Below, piece by piece: positions 52,067 through 63,345 of a DNA stretch of 64,000 bases. The stretch is from Amaranthus tricolor (Eukaryota > Streptophyta > Magnoliopsida > Caryophyllales > Amaranthaceae), in contig NC_080053.1 in NCBI RefSeq assembly GCF_026212465.1, positions 18,272,806 through 18,336,805 on the forward strand, read 5' to 3'. The translations under genes and the position numbers were made by a program. The notes below the pieces were generated by a model that made no database searches, was not told where the DNA came from, and saw only the letters and a program-made list of their open reading frames with translations. Numbering within the stretch: position 1 is the first letter of the stretch; each line of letters begins with the position of its first letter.

Positions 52067-52277
52067 TCAAAGAAAGACATGCTGAAAGCACGTGCTCAGT
52101 CTGCAAGGTCTTGCATCTATGCCTTAGCTAACTGTTTTTTATGTCGCTGGTTGTATATAGTAGTAAGTTGTAAACTCTAGTTATGATTTTTCATGACTGC
52201 TTCTAAAGTAAGCGAGATGGTTGGAAAAGTGGATACAAGTAGTGCTCTTGCTGTTTTCGAGAAAATGGAAGAAAAAG
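52067..52277 (+). pseudogene. fragment of a VIPP1-like (PspA/IM30 family) gene
   Basis: Two exon-like pieces read as parts of VIPP1, the chloroplast membrane-remodelling protein. 52067-52107 gives SKKDMLKARAQSA. 52195-52277 gives TASKVSEMVGKVDTSSALAV and then FEKMEEK. They are separated by about 87 bp that starts with GT and ends in a T-rich tract followed by CATG instead of CAG, as if a short intron with a damaged acceptor had been kept. The fragment is therefore a DNA-level copy and not a processed one. Neither neighbouring exon is visible, and a Copia element begins 67 bp downstream. The family match is by eye to a conserved part of the protein. Confidence 0.65.
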
Positions 52278-52344
52278 GCAAAAATTACGCCTTTCCTTGC
52301 ATGATTCTTATTTGGAGCTGTATTTTTTAAAAGAAAACAATGTC

Positions 52345-52578
52345 TGTTAGCACCAGCTTAGACAGCTAAGCATCACAGTTTTCTAGGCAATAACAAACTT
52401 AGCATTAGTTTGTTATTCGGTTATGACACGTAGGATTAGCTTGAGCATTTTTCTATAAATAGAGATTCTCCATTATGTTGTAATTTATTCAGAAATACAT
52501 TTTCTCTCAAATCAATAAAATATAAAGCATGATTCTGTTTTAAATGGTGCAATACTTGTGCACTCTGAATTTGTAACA
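52345..52578 (+). repeat. 5' LTR of the Copia element
   Basis: 234 bp from TGTTAGCACC to TTTGTAACA. It contains CTATAAATAG at 52453-52462, the likely TATA box, and AATAAAATATAAAG near 52515-52530, the likely polyadenylation signal. Confidence 0.93.
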
Positions 52579-52963
52579 TGGTACTAGAGCAGGTTGCTCT
52601 TGTGATTTCCGCTGCTAAAGAATTTTTTTTCTTGGATCTGATTGTTCTTGATTGTTCCTAATTGTTCGAAGCCATCTCCTTTATGATTTGTTTCTCCATT
52701 CTGCTGATCAAATGTATGTGTTCTTACAATCTATTCTTGTTCTTACAATCTATTCTTCAATCTTTGTCTTTTTCATTTGATAAGTGACTCTTACAATCTG
52801 TTTCTTGATCAACATTCATCTGTTATTCATTTGTTATTCAACTCTATTATTCAAATCTGTTTCTTCACTTTTTTTTTTCATTATTTCTTGTTTTCAGTCT
52901 TTTGTTCTTTAAATCATCTTCTCTTTTTTCTTTTCTTTTACTTGTTGTTTGAGAAATACAAGC

Positions 52964-53779
52964 ATGACTGAAACTCAACATAATCCTCCTAATCCTGATC
53001 CTACAACTATTTTTGGTGGACCTTACTATATCCATCCATCAGACACAGCTTCTGTCAAATTAGTGACTGATATATTTGATGAAACTGCCTATATTGATTG
53101 GCAAAAATCCATTTTCTTGAGTCTTTCCACTAAAAACAAATTAGGTTTCATAGATGGAAGTTTGCCAAAACCTCCTATTACTGATCATACATATAAAGCC
53201 TGGTGTCGTTGCAATGATCTTGTGAAAAGTTGGCTCCTAGCATCTGTTGATAAGACAGTAGGTAAAAGTGTAAGATTCAAAAAGACAGCTGCTGATGTTT
53301 GGAAAGATTTGGCTGAACGCTTTAGGCAACCTTCTTCCACACTTTTGTACTCTTTACAGAAGTTGCTCTTATTAGAGCAAGGCAATGACTCAATTTCAGA
53401 ATTTTATACTAAAATCATGGGAATATGGGATGAAATGGATAGCCAAGATCCTCTTGCCATTTGTGGTTGCAACAATTGCAACTGTGATACAGGAAGAAAA
53501 AATTTAAAGTCTCAACAAGATAGTAGGGTGATGATGTTTCTAATGAAACTCAATGATGATTATGTTCAGGCCAGAACAAACATACTAATGATGTCTGAAC
53601 TTCCTACTCTGGCAAGTGCATATAGGTTCTGTGTGCAAGAAGAAAGGCACAAAGAGATAAAAGAAGTTGTTTCTACTGAGTCTCTTGCTTTTATGGCTAA
53701 TAAAAGGAAATTTACTGATAAACCAATTTTTTCAAAAAAACGTTTATCAAGCACCACATATGAGAATCTCAGGAACTAA
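52964..53779 (+). pseudogene. Copia gag
   Basis: The frame opens at ATG 52964 (MTETQHNPPNPDP) and carries the gag pattern of plant Copia elements: YYIHPSD near residue 22, a DWQKS Trp, a KNKLGFIDG block, a QQDSRVMMFLMKLND block and a late EER segment. The frame ends at 53779, before the zinc knuckle. The zinc knuckle region continues in another frame (53780 onward), so a frameshift lies near 53755. The length before the break is about 272 residues. Confidence 0.85.
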
Positions 53780-56700
53780 GAGGTCTAACAACTGGTTCTG
53801 TGACCACAGTAAGTTGTCATGGCACACTTATGACAGGTGCTATAAATTGCATGGTTATCCACAAGGATGGAATCACAATAAGGATAGAAAATATGCTCAT
53901 ATGACTCATTATGTCATTGATGATGAAGATAATCAAGATTCATCTGGCTCTCAAGTTGGAAACCAAAATACAGGATTTCAAAGTTGGAACAACTTCCCTG
54001 CTACAAATCCAACTTCTACTTCTACTGCTCCAACTATTACTCAGGAGCAATACCAACAACTGATGAGTTTACTCTCAAAGCACAACTCAGAGATTTCAAA
54101 TTCTTTGAACAACACATCTCCAGCCAATGGTACTGCATTTATGGCAGGTACTTGTTTCCTTTCTGGTTATAGAAAGTACTTATTATCTGCTTTCACACCT
54201 ATATGGATAATTAATAGTGGTGCCACTAACCACATAGGTCATGATTTGATGTTGTTTCACAAATATGAATCTGTTAAAGGTACTGATAAAACAATTACAG
54301 TTCCTGATGGTAGAAAGGTGGATATTAAACATGTGGGAACAGTCAAGCTGAGTGATCATGTGATTCTAGATAATGTGTTTCATGTTCCAGACTTCCATTT
54401 TAATTTGATATCTATACATAAACTTTGTGAGAATTTAAAAGTTTCTACCCAATTCACTCCTACTGAATGCATTATTCAAGGTCAACATTTGATCACTCCA
54501 CAAGTTCTTGGTAGGACTTTTCATGGCTTGCATTATACAAGTCCTTGGGATGAAGGTTCTTCTCATTCATCAAGTCAAGGTGTTGCAATGGTGCTGCTAA
54601 TAACACTGCTATAGAGGATTTCAAGCTATGTCATTTGAGATTAGGACATATTCCATTTAATCATTTGAAGTACATGAGAAATGATGTGACTACTTTGAAT
54701 AAAATAGATTGCATTTGTCAGGTTTGTCCTGCAGCAAGACAAACAAGATTTTCTTTTCCACATAGTTCAATCAAAACTACAAAACCTTTTCAATTACTTC
54801 ATGTTGACCTCTGGGGTCCCTATCATGTAGCTACACATAATAAATACAATATGTTTGTAACAATTGTAGATGATTATTCTAGACATACTTGGGTACATTT
54901 TGTTAAACATAAGTCTGATGTTGTTGTTATTTTGAAAGACTTTGTTGCTTATGCTGATGTGCAATTTGGGGGTGTAGTGATGGCAGTAAGGTGTGATAAT
55001 GCAAAAGAATTGACAGAAGGTGAAATATTGAGATATTATAATAGTAAAGGGATTATGCTACAAAAAAGTTGCAGTTCTACTCCACAACAAAATGGAGTAG
55101 TGGAAAGAAAGCACAGACATCTCATGGAGACAGCTAGAAGTTTGTATATCCAATCTAAGGTTCCTATTTCTTATTGGAATGAATCTGTGCTATCAGCTGT
55201 TCATATAATCAATAGAATTCCTTTGAAATCCATACAAAATTTGACTCGTTATGAAAAGTTGTTTGGCAAACCACCCAATTTGGATCACCTAAGAGTTTTT
55301 GGGTGTCTTTGCTTTGTGTCTACTCTTAAAACAAACAGAACAAAACTCGATCCTAGAGCTTCACCATGTGTATTTCTAGGATATCCTAGCAACCACAAGG
55401 CATATAAAGTCCTTGATTTAACCACTCATAAGATTATCATTAGTAGAGATGTTGTGTTTCATAAGAAACACTTTCCCTTTCATTTTTCTACTTCACCACT
55501 AACACCATCCAAGTCTACATTTCCTATCTTTCTTCCTAAATCCACCAATTTTCTTCATTCTTCTATTTATGATTTGCCTGATGTTTTCCATAACCTTGAA
55601 CCAGACACTTCAAATGACACTGCCACATCCACATTTGAAAGTTTAAATTTCAATTCTGGATCTTCTCCATCTTTTTCCTCTTCTCCCACATACCAAGACA
55701 CTAATTCTACTTCTTCTACCAGTCCCATCAATAATCCTTCGGAACAATTTAGAAGATCTACCAGACCTGTGAAGATTCCTTCTTATCTACAAGATTATCA
55801 TTACTCTCTTCCCTCTAGCAAAGCAACTAACCTGATTTTTCCTTCTACCAATCACTGATGTAACCTTGTTAAACTAGGTTCTGCTCAAACTGGATTACTA
55901 ACTTCTTTTACAATTCCAACTGAACCCCAATCCTATCAAGAAGCTGCAGCACATTCTGGTTGGGTTACTGCCATGGAAAAGGAGTTACAGGAACTTCAAG
56001 ATAACAATACATGGGATATTGTTGCCTTGCCTACAGTTTAGAAAGTCATTTCTTGTAAATGGGTTTATAAAAGCAAACTTCATGCTGATGGAAGTCTGGA
56101 AAGGCTAAAAGCCAGATTAGTAGCCATGAAATACACTCAGAAATATGAGATTGATTACTCTGAGACCTTTTCTCCAGTTGTAAAAATGGCTACAATTCGA
56201 AGTCTGATTGCCGTTGCTGCTTCAAAAGGGTGGAATCTGTATCAATTAGATGTAAATAATACTTTTCTCCATGATGATTTGCATGAAGAAGTTTATATGA
56301 AACTTCCTCCAAGGTTGCCAAATCCTGAGAACAAAGTTTGCAGACTTAAGAAATCTATATATGGACTTAAGCAAGCTAGTAGGCAGTGGTTTGCTAAGTT
56401 GGTGCATGAGTTACAGCATCAGGGGTTCATTCAATCCAAAAATGATTACTCTTTGTTTATCAAGAAACAAGGAAGTCTCATCACTATGGCTGCAGTTTAT
56501 GTTGATGACATAATCTTGACTGGGACAGATAGTGCAACTATTGATAAACTCAAAAGGCATCTTGATGCAAGTTTTTGGGATTAAAGATCTAGGGAGATTA
56601 CACTAATTTCTTGGCTTAGAAGTTACTTACAGCACAGATGGTATTATTCTTTCTCAGCACGGATTCACAAAGGAGCTCTTACAAGAGGCAGACCTAACTA

Positions 56701-57485
56701 AGATCAAAGTTGTGGTCACTCCTCTTCCCTTGCATCTTAAATTGTCTGCTACTGAAGGAGAGTTGTTCCATGACCCTGAGCATTATAGGAGTTTGGTGGA
56801 AAAACTTAATTTCCTAACAAATACTAGACCAGATCTCTCCTTTTGTGTTCAAGTGTTAAGTCAGTTTCTTCATGCTCCCAGGATTCCACATTACAAAGCA
56901 CTTCAACATGTTCTTCAGTATGTGGCACACTCTAACTCACAAGGGATACTCCTCAAAGGATCAGAACAGCTCAGGTTGCAAGCATTTACTGACAGTGATT
57001 AGGGGTCATGCCCTGATACAAGAAGGTCCATTTCCGGATTTATTCTCATGCCAGGGAATTCACCTATCAGCTGGAAGAGTAAAAAGCAACATACAGTGTC
57101 CAAATCCTCAGCAGAAGCAGAATATAGAGCAATGGCTAGTGCTGCATCAGAGGTCACTTGGGTTGTTCGTTTGTTGGAAGAAATGGGAATAGATAAACTA
57201 CAGCCTGTCACATTACATTGTGATCATCAAAGTGCTCTACATATTGCCAAGAATCCAGTTTTCCATGAGCGCACAAAGCACATTGAATTGGATTGTCAAT
57301 TTACAAGAGACAAGGTGCTTGAGGGATTAATTGAGCGTACATATCTACCTACCTTACATCAGTTAGCAGATGTGTTTACAAAATCCCTACCATCGACACA
57401 GTTCCACTCTTTAATAACCAAGTTAGGCATGGTTTCACCAATCCCTAACTTGAGGGGGGGTGTTAGCACCAGCTTAGACAGCTAA
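53780..57485 (+). pseudogene. Copia pol with multiple inactivating changes
   Basis: In order: a Cys/His knuckle (CDHSKLSWHTYDRC); an aspartic protease core reading INSGATNH, where Asp is replaced by Asn at the catalytic site; a frameshift near 54600; an integrase with LGHIPFNH and CICQVC zinc residues, and core residues in DLWGPY and CDNAKE, and further PQQNGVVERKH; a TGA at 55856-55858; a TAG at 56039-56041; a reverse transcriptase with QLDVNNTFL and YVDDIILTG; a frameshift near 56575; a TAG at 57000-57002 in the RNase H where Trp is usual; and an RNase H end with SSAEAEYRAM, KNPVFHERTKHIE and LADVFTK. It cannot produce a working polyprotein and is recorded here only as a relic. Confidence 0.9.
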
Positions 57486-57698
57486 GCATCACAGTTTTCT
57501 AGGCAATAACAAACTTAGCATTAGTTTGTTAGTCGGTTATGACACGTAGGATTAGCTTGAGCATTTCTCTATAAATATATAGAGATCCTCCATTATGTTG
57601 TAATTTATTTAGAAATACATTTTCTCTCAAATCAATAAAATATAAAGCATGATTCTGTTTTAAATGGTGCAATACTTGTGCACTCTGACTTTGTAACA
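57461..57698 (+). repeat. 3' LTR of the Copia element
   Basis: 238 bp, matching the 5' LTR except for five base changes and a 4-bp TATA-type insertion near the TATA box. Confidence 0.93.
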
Positions 57699-57799
57699 AT
57701 GTCAATTAAACAAATTTATCAACCACTTCTCTTTTATTAATACATTATTTGCCATATGTTCATTGCTCCTTTTCCATGTGTTCCCTTTGCAATTGGGAG

Positions 57800-58843
57800 G
57801 GTATCCTATTATCTTCCAGCACCTGTCCTTGGTGTGTCTAGATATTTTACAATGCTCACAATAGAACTCCTGCTTCTTAGCCTTTGAGGGTTCTCCAAAA
57901 GACCTTCCCTAAGTTCTTTCTTTCCTCTTTTCAACCTTGCAAGCCAAAGATCATTGATCTCTGATGTGCTAAGTTCAAGATGAGTTTCTTCTAGCAACAA
58001 TATTCTGTAAGCTTGTGCTGATGTGGGTAAATCTGTCGTCATAAGCATGTTAGATCGAACTTGACTATATTTCTTGTCAAGCCTCATCAAGAAACTTATC
58101 ACTCTACTATCTTGTTGCATCTTGAAACATTTTTTTGCAATATCACATACACAAGAATCAGAAGCAGGACATGAGCATGTAGGGAGAGGATTTAATCCTC
58201 TAATTCATCCCACAAAGTTTTGATTTTAGGGAAAAACTCAGCAATCTTCATGGTTAGTGTTTGCACTACATTATTCAATTCTTCTTGAAGTGAAAAAAGT
58301 TGTGCGTTTGAGCTCTGTCCATATCTTTCTCCTAACTCCACCAAAATTTCTCTAACTATTTTGTAAGAAGGACACTCTTAGCAATAGAGTCTTCAAGCAC
58401 TGTAATAATCCAACCCATAACAACGTTGTTAACTCTGTCCCATACCTTCATTGTTGTTGAGTTTGTGCTGGGCCTTGTTAGACTTCCATCAACAAAACCA
58501 AGTTTATTCTTTTCACTAAGAGCGATAATCATCACTCTTTCCCAGTCCACAAAATCAATACCAGAGAAAACAAGATTAACGAGCTTTTGTCCTGAGTCTG
58601 ATGGGTGAAGGTAATAAACTATTCCTACATTTATTGTGGGATCAAGGCTTGTGTTTTTGTGTATTGTTATGGTTTACCATTTTCAATGGTCAAGAAAGTG
58701 CAAGATTCTTGAAGAAAGAAAGAATGGGGAAAACAAAAAAAATATTCAAAGAAGAACAGCAAAAAAACAGAAACTTTTGTTCTTTGCAAAGAGAATGAAC
58801 ACTTATTGAGTTCCTGTGTTTGAATCCACACGCTCTGATACCA
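57800..58843 (-). pseudogene. second Copia gag remnant and primer-binding site, opposite strand
   Basis: On the minus strand, below an LTR-like edge at 58844, the sequence has a canonical primer-binding site (58832-58843, complement of TGGTATCAGAGC). A gag-like reading follows from about 58620: WERVMIIALSEKNKLGFVDG, then SLQEELNN, then QQDSRVISFLMRLDKKYSQV and DLPTSAQAYRILLLEE. The motifs are those of the gag at 52964, but the sequence is clearly different. Frameshifts and stops break it. No pol follows; it stops near the right edge of the complete Copia element. Confidence 0.8.
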
Positions 58844-59210
58844 TGTTGAATTTTGTTGTTAAGATTAGAATATATGAAATGAAACAATTGCGAAGAATAA
58901 AAGACTAAATTTCATTTTTTGCATGTGATAATGATCACTTAATTACAAAGAAGGAGAATCCTAGTGTATATATACTACAGACAAAATGTAACTAACCAAC
59001 AACTAAGGTTGTTACAAAGCCTAACAAATTAGGATTACTTAACTACCCTCTAGTAATAAGATAATAAAACAGTGTACAACAAAATAATCTCTACTACTAT
59101 ACTGTAATAAGTTTTCATAAGACATGTGTTGTTTGATAGTGGACAGCTATTGTCTGCTGCTGATCTTGAAGCACTTTCAACTTTGTGCAAGGTGAAATAT
59201 ATACAATGAA
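58844..59210 (-). mobile_element. LTR of the minus-strand Copia remnant
   Basis: The edge next to the primer-binding site is certain (minus-strand LTR ends ...AATTCAACA). A TATA-like GTATATATACACTAGG on the minus strand lies near 58960-58980. The outer edge is estimated, since no matching second LTR is in the window. Confidence 0.55.
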
Positions 59211-59277
59211 GCTTCACAGAATACTCTAGGATCCTTAACCATGGTCTGCATCCCCATAATTCTCAACAGTAACTATG

Positions 59278-59865
59278 ATTAAAAAAGGAAAAAGAAAAAA
59301 AAAAGAAAAATCTGATTTCTCATCCCCTCCCCCTTCCAAAACCCAGCCATCTCCCCCACCATGAACACCCCCTTCTCCTCCCTGAGAACCGACGACCTCC
59401 CCTGCTCTTCCCCCACCCCACGACACTCCGTTCCCCTATCCCTACCAATTATCCAAACCAACTATTTCTTCATCATCATTATCAATTTTCTTAAGCCACC
59501 TCAATTTGCTTCATCAATTTATCAGTTTCTTCATCATGAACAATAACTTCTTCATCACCATTTCTTTATCATCACTATTTTATTTTTATTTTTTTTAAGA
59601 TGATGAATAAGCCATTGATGATGAAGAAGAATGGTGGATTTACGAGATAGATAGGGATTGGAAAAAGGGGTCTCACGGTGGACGGTGGTAGTGGAGGTGG
59701 CTGTAGGTGGTTGTCGGTGCTAGGGAGGAGAAGGGTATGGACAGTGGTGGTGGAGGTGGCGGGGTGTTTGGGATGCAATATTGGAAGTTGGAAGGGTAGG
59801 GGGCTAAGAAATTAGTTTTTCCTTTTCTTCCTATCTTTTTCCTTTTTTTTAAGTTAATTTTGGTA
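59278..59865. repeat. long imperfect foldback
   Basis: The left arm (A-rich start, then CCCCTCCCCCTTCC, CCACCATGAACACCCC, CCTTCTCCTCCCTGAGAACC) pairs with the reverse complement of the right arm (CCCCCTACCCTTCC, CCTTCTCCTCCCTAGCACC and onward). The centre, with CTTCATCATC repeats, lies near 59560. The arms are about 280 bp with many mismatches. It is GC-skewed relative to its surroundings (C-rich left, G-rich right). The two small frames within it are shadows of this composition. Confidence 0.6.
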
Positions 59866-60838
59866 ACCTGTTTTAACAAGTTTTAGGTAAAGGGGTATGT
59901 TGAGAGCAAATTGATAGAAAAGGTTGGATAATAAAAAAATAATTTAAAAATAAAATTATTCATAACAGATGAGTTAAAAATGGGATTATTAATATCAACT
60001 TTTCCTAATCATAAATTTAAGATGTTGAAAAATATCATCCCACATACAAATCTTTTATAGTACAAGGACAATTTACAATTTTATTGGATAAATATTAAAT
60101 TCAAAGACTCTATTTTGGGATACTCCATTCTACTGTTTCTCACTTTTTCGTGCACTCACTTGCCACTCACACTTGTGTGTGTATATATATAGGGGAGGGA
60201 TTCAATGAAAGGAGTCTCAAATGAAAAGGGTGAGAAGGATTTAGAGCCCTTTATTTTAAGCATATCTAAGGGCTAAAAAAATTAGAGTGAACCGGTCATC
60301 AGAGAAAAGAAAATTAAACATAAGCCTCTTTTCTTTCCTTTCTCTCAAATCAAAATCACACTTTCCATGTTTGTTGTGCTCGTGCTCTTGGAAAAAATCT
60401 AAAAATCTCACTGAAAACCTTCATCTACTACCATATTTGAATCAATTGAAGACTTTTTCCTCAACATTATCGACTTTGATGCAAGTATTTAACAGATTTT
60501 AATAAGTTTTTTCTGTTTATTTTCAAATTAGAAATCAATCTAGGGTTTTCTATTTGGGGAAAACCTTCTTCTCTAATTTACTTCAATATGCACAGATTAG
60601 TAAATTACATGTATAATATAAGTACATTTTTTTGTAATTGGTTTGTTGTCTGTGTTAAAATTGTTGCTGGTGAGTGAATTTAAGTACATTTTTCTTTAAA
60701 TTACATGTAAATAGGGTTTTCAATCTAATGGGACATAATTAGTAATATGAATCAGTATTCCTAATGAAAGATTACTATGTGCTTGAAGAAGGTTACTATG
60801 TCCTTGGAAAAGATAACTATGTAGTGTAATTTTCTATA

Positions 60839-60920
60839 AGCCTATTAGCTCAATTTGGTCGAGCACTGTGTATTGTGCTTACATTACATAGAGGATGTAG
60901 GTTCAAATCCTACATAAGCT
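60839..60920 (+). ncRNA. tRNA-like module 1 (expanded anticodon loop)
   Basis: The acceptor ends AGCCTAT and ATAAGCT pair 6 of 7. The D stem is GCTC/GAGC, with the A-box-like TAGCTCAATTTGG, and a perfect 5-bp T stem surrounds TTCAAAT, with the B-box-like GGTTCAAATCC. The anticodon stem can be drawn as CTGTG/CATAG, but it encloses 16 instead of 7 bases, so it is not a standard tRNA. It is probably a tRNA-derived sequence with polymerase III promoter boxes. Confidence 0.6.
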
Positions 60921-61447
60921 CTTACTATGTGCTTGAAGAAGAGTACTATGTCCTTGGAAAAGTTGCTATGTTCTTAGTAAAGGATACTATGATTCTAATG
61001 CGTTACTGTCTCCTCATATGTAATTGTAAAAAAAAATTCAAAACTATAATTTGCATATAGATGAATAGATGGTTAACATGCTGATGTTTGGTTAAAATTG
61101 ACAATTTATTTACTATTGTTTTATTGTTAACATATTATTTTCTTAGAAATAATTACTATGTTCTTAATAAAGAATACTATGATTATAATAAATTATTGTC
61201 TCCACATATGAAATTATGAAAAACACAACATTGAAAACTATAATTTGCTTATGTTTAAAAAAGATGGATAAGATAAAAATGTTTTGTTGAAGTATTACTT
61301 AACTGTTTTCTTATTATCAGATATTGTATTCTTAGTAAAATGTTAGTATAGTTTTGTGAAAGTTTTTATACTGTTGTACATACTATTTTCTTTTTAAAAG
61401 TTACTATGTTCTTAGTAAAGGATATATACTATGATTACATAAAGTTA

Positions 61448-61814
61448 CTCCCTCCGTTTTTTTTAATCTTCCACATTATTATAACGGGTAGTTTCAAAAG
61501 TTCTTCCACTTTAGAATACTTTCTATTTTTAGAAAGTTTTTATCCCACTTTTACCCCTTAAAACCCCTCCTTTTCTTTTAATGTACCCCTTTTCTTTTAT
61601 TTATAATTATTTTATCTCTCATACATTCAATACAATCATTATTTCACACTACTATTTAATTAAAATAATGCCCACTACAACCTCATACTTCCAATACAAT
61701 CATTACTTCACAGTACTATTTAATTAAAATAATACCCACTACAACCCAAAGATTCTATCTTCCTTAATATGTGTAAAAAACTTAAAGTGGAAGATCAAAA
61801 AAGAACGGAGGGAG
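61448..61814. mobile_element. Stowaway MITE related to the 15-kb mariner element
   Basis: A 367-bp element from CTCCCTCCGTTTTT to AACGGAGGGAG with TA on both sides (61446-61447 and 61815-61816). The left 90 bp and right 130 bp closely match the ends of the 15030-18509 element, including AACGGGTAG, TTCCACTTTAGAATACTTTC and CAATACAATCATTACTTC. A 65-bp internal block with CAATACAATCATTA is duplicated. It has no coding sequence and would depend on a transposase supplied in trans. Confidence 0.92.
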
Positions 61815-61973
61815 TACTGTTTCCTCATATGAAATTCTGAAAAAAAAAAAAAACAAATTCAAAACAATTGATTTACTATTTATACAAATGAGATCAATAT
61901 GTTTGAAAATGAGATCAACATGTTTAATAATATCACCAAAATTGGTCATATGTTTTTACAAAATACAAATAAT

Positions 61974-62045
61974 AGCCTATGTAGAATTTGAACCTACATC
62001 CTCCATACGAAGAACAGAGTGCTCTACCAATTGAGCTAATAGGCT
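61974..62045 (-). ncRNA. tRNA-like module 2 (near-complete cloverleaf)
   Basis: On the minus strand 72 bases can fold as a tRNA: acceptor stem AGCCTAT/ATAGGCT (7 of 7), D stem GCTC/GAGC (4 of 4), T stem GTAGG/TCTAC (with one G-T pair) around TTCAAAT, and a weak anticodon stem CTCTG/TATGG with loop TTCTTCG (CTT in the anticodon position). It has A- and B-box-like sequences. It shares about 50 bases with module 1, in the opposite orientation. The weak anticodon stem and repeat setting argue for a tRNA-derived element and not a working tRNA gene. Confidence 0.6.
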
Positions 62046-63345
62046 TAATGAGTCATAAAAAATCACTATGATGGAAAAAAAAGTCACTATCACAGATAAT
62101 ATTGACAATGGAAAACAAATTACCAACTAAACACCACCAGCAGCAAAAAAAACCCATCCAGAAGAGCCCCAAGGGCAACCCATGCTAGCCTAAAACAACC
62201 AAACCACACACACCCAAATTAAGCAACAACACTAAAAAGAAGTAGAGCGAAAAGTCAAGCAATGTTTTCATATGTTAATATTCTGATACTAACATGATGT
62301 TTTTACTAAGCAGAGGAAAGCAAAGCAAGGTTTTACATAATTTTCCATAATCACAATATCTAAAAAAAGAAGATAGAACTGTAGATTCAAAATACAAAAG
62401 CAACTAACCCTAAAAAACAATGAAATTTGGGTCAAAAATACAAACCCTAAAATTTAGCTTGCAAACCTTAATTTTTTTCTCCTGCCATTTTATACAAAGA
62501 GTGTAATTATTCTTGTTCCCTCAAGCCCTCTTTTCCTTTTGAAGAACAAAACGCAACCCCATCTCATCTAGATTTCTGTGAAATCTTGAAAGAAAACACG
62601 ACATCCCTCCCCAATTTTTCCCTAATTTTTCTAAGATAAATAGAACAAATTTTACAAAATACTCTTATATGATGAAATCATTAAACATTGAAACTTTTCA
62701 GAGAAAATATAAATTACAACCATCTAACCAATGAAACAATAACTAACAACTAAAATCAGGATCTTAATTCAAGAATCAATAAGAGAGCAAACAACAACGA
62801 AATAGAGTCATCTAACAAGAAAGAAAAAATAAAAATTACCTGAAATGAAAAAATGAGTCTTGAAGATTTGTCAATTAAACTGCGTGAAGAACATAATTAA
62901 TGTAGTCAAATATGAGAGAAGAATAGGGAAAGAAGTACTTTGAAGAGAAGAACAGGAAATAAAGTAGGTTGAAGAACACATGAAAGATGAGAGAGAAAGT
63001 TAAAAGAAATCATTCCTTATATTATAAACTGGTTCTGCATAAAAATAAAAAAAAATAAAAAAAGTTCAAATTGTCATTGAACCGCATGCACTATTAATTT
63101 AAAATTACATATTTGCCCCTGTACTTTAAAAAATTACAAAATTGTCACTGTACTTAAAAGTTAATTAATAAATGTAAATCACACTTAATAACACTAATAA
63201 GAATTTAATGCGTAAGATTTGTCTATATATATCGAATTCTGAGATGCGTATGAAGTACGAATTCAAACACGGTACTATCTCTCTAAAAACTGGTACTATC
63301 TCTCTAAAAAGTGTTAAAGAAGTGGTAACCCGTAATTGGTTAAAT

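Larger units (their letters stand above)
52345..57698 (+). mobile_element. full-length Ty1/Copia retrotransposon, coding region broken
   Basis: The element has two LTRs (52345-52578 and 57461-57698) and the 5-bp target duplication ATGTC on both sides. A primer-binding site TGGTACTAGAGC follows the 5' LTR, close to the usual initiator-Met tRNA complement. A polypurine tract (TTGAGGGGGGG) precedes the 3' LTR. The order gag, protease, integrase, reverse transcriptase, RNase H is that of Copia. By eye the LTRs differ at five positions and by a 4-bp insertion, so the insertion is fairly recent. The coding region nevertheless has at least three frameshifts and three in-frame stops. Confidence 0.95.
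60191..63060. mobile_element. TA-flanked repeat element with TTACTATG words and tRNA-like modules
   Basis: It starts next to a TATATATATA run with the terminus shared with 2641-2710. Its left 400 bp read like a 5' leader. From 60760 to 61440 it contains the same TTACTATG / TTCTTAGTAAAGGATACTATG words as the array at 1-640. Two tRNA-like segments face each other at 60839-60920 and 61974-62045. A Stowaway MITE is inserted at 61448-61814. On the minus strand the right part (63060 back to about 62850) again looks like a leader with a GTAATTTTTATT splice-donor-like site near 62840. The right boundary is uncertain, and no protein gene is visible. Confidence 0.45.
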
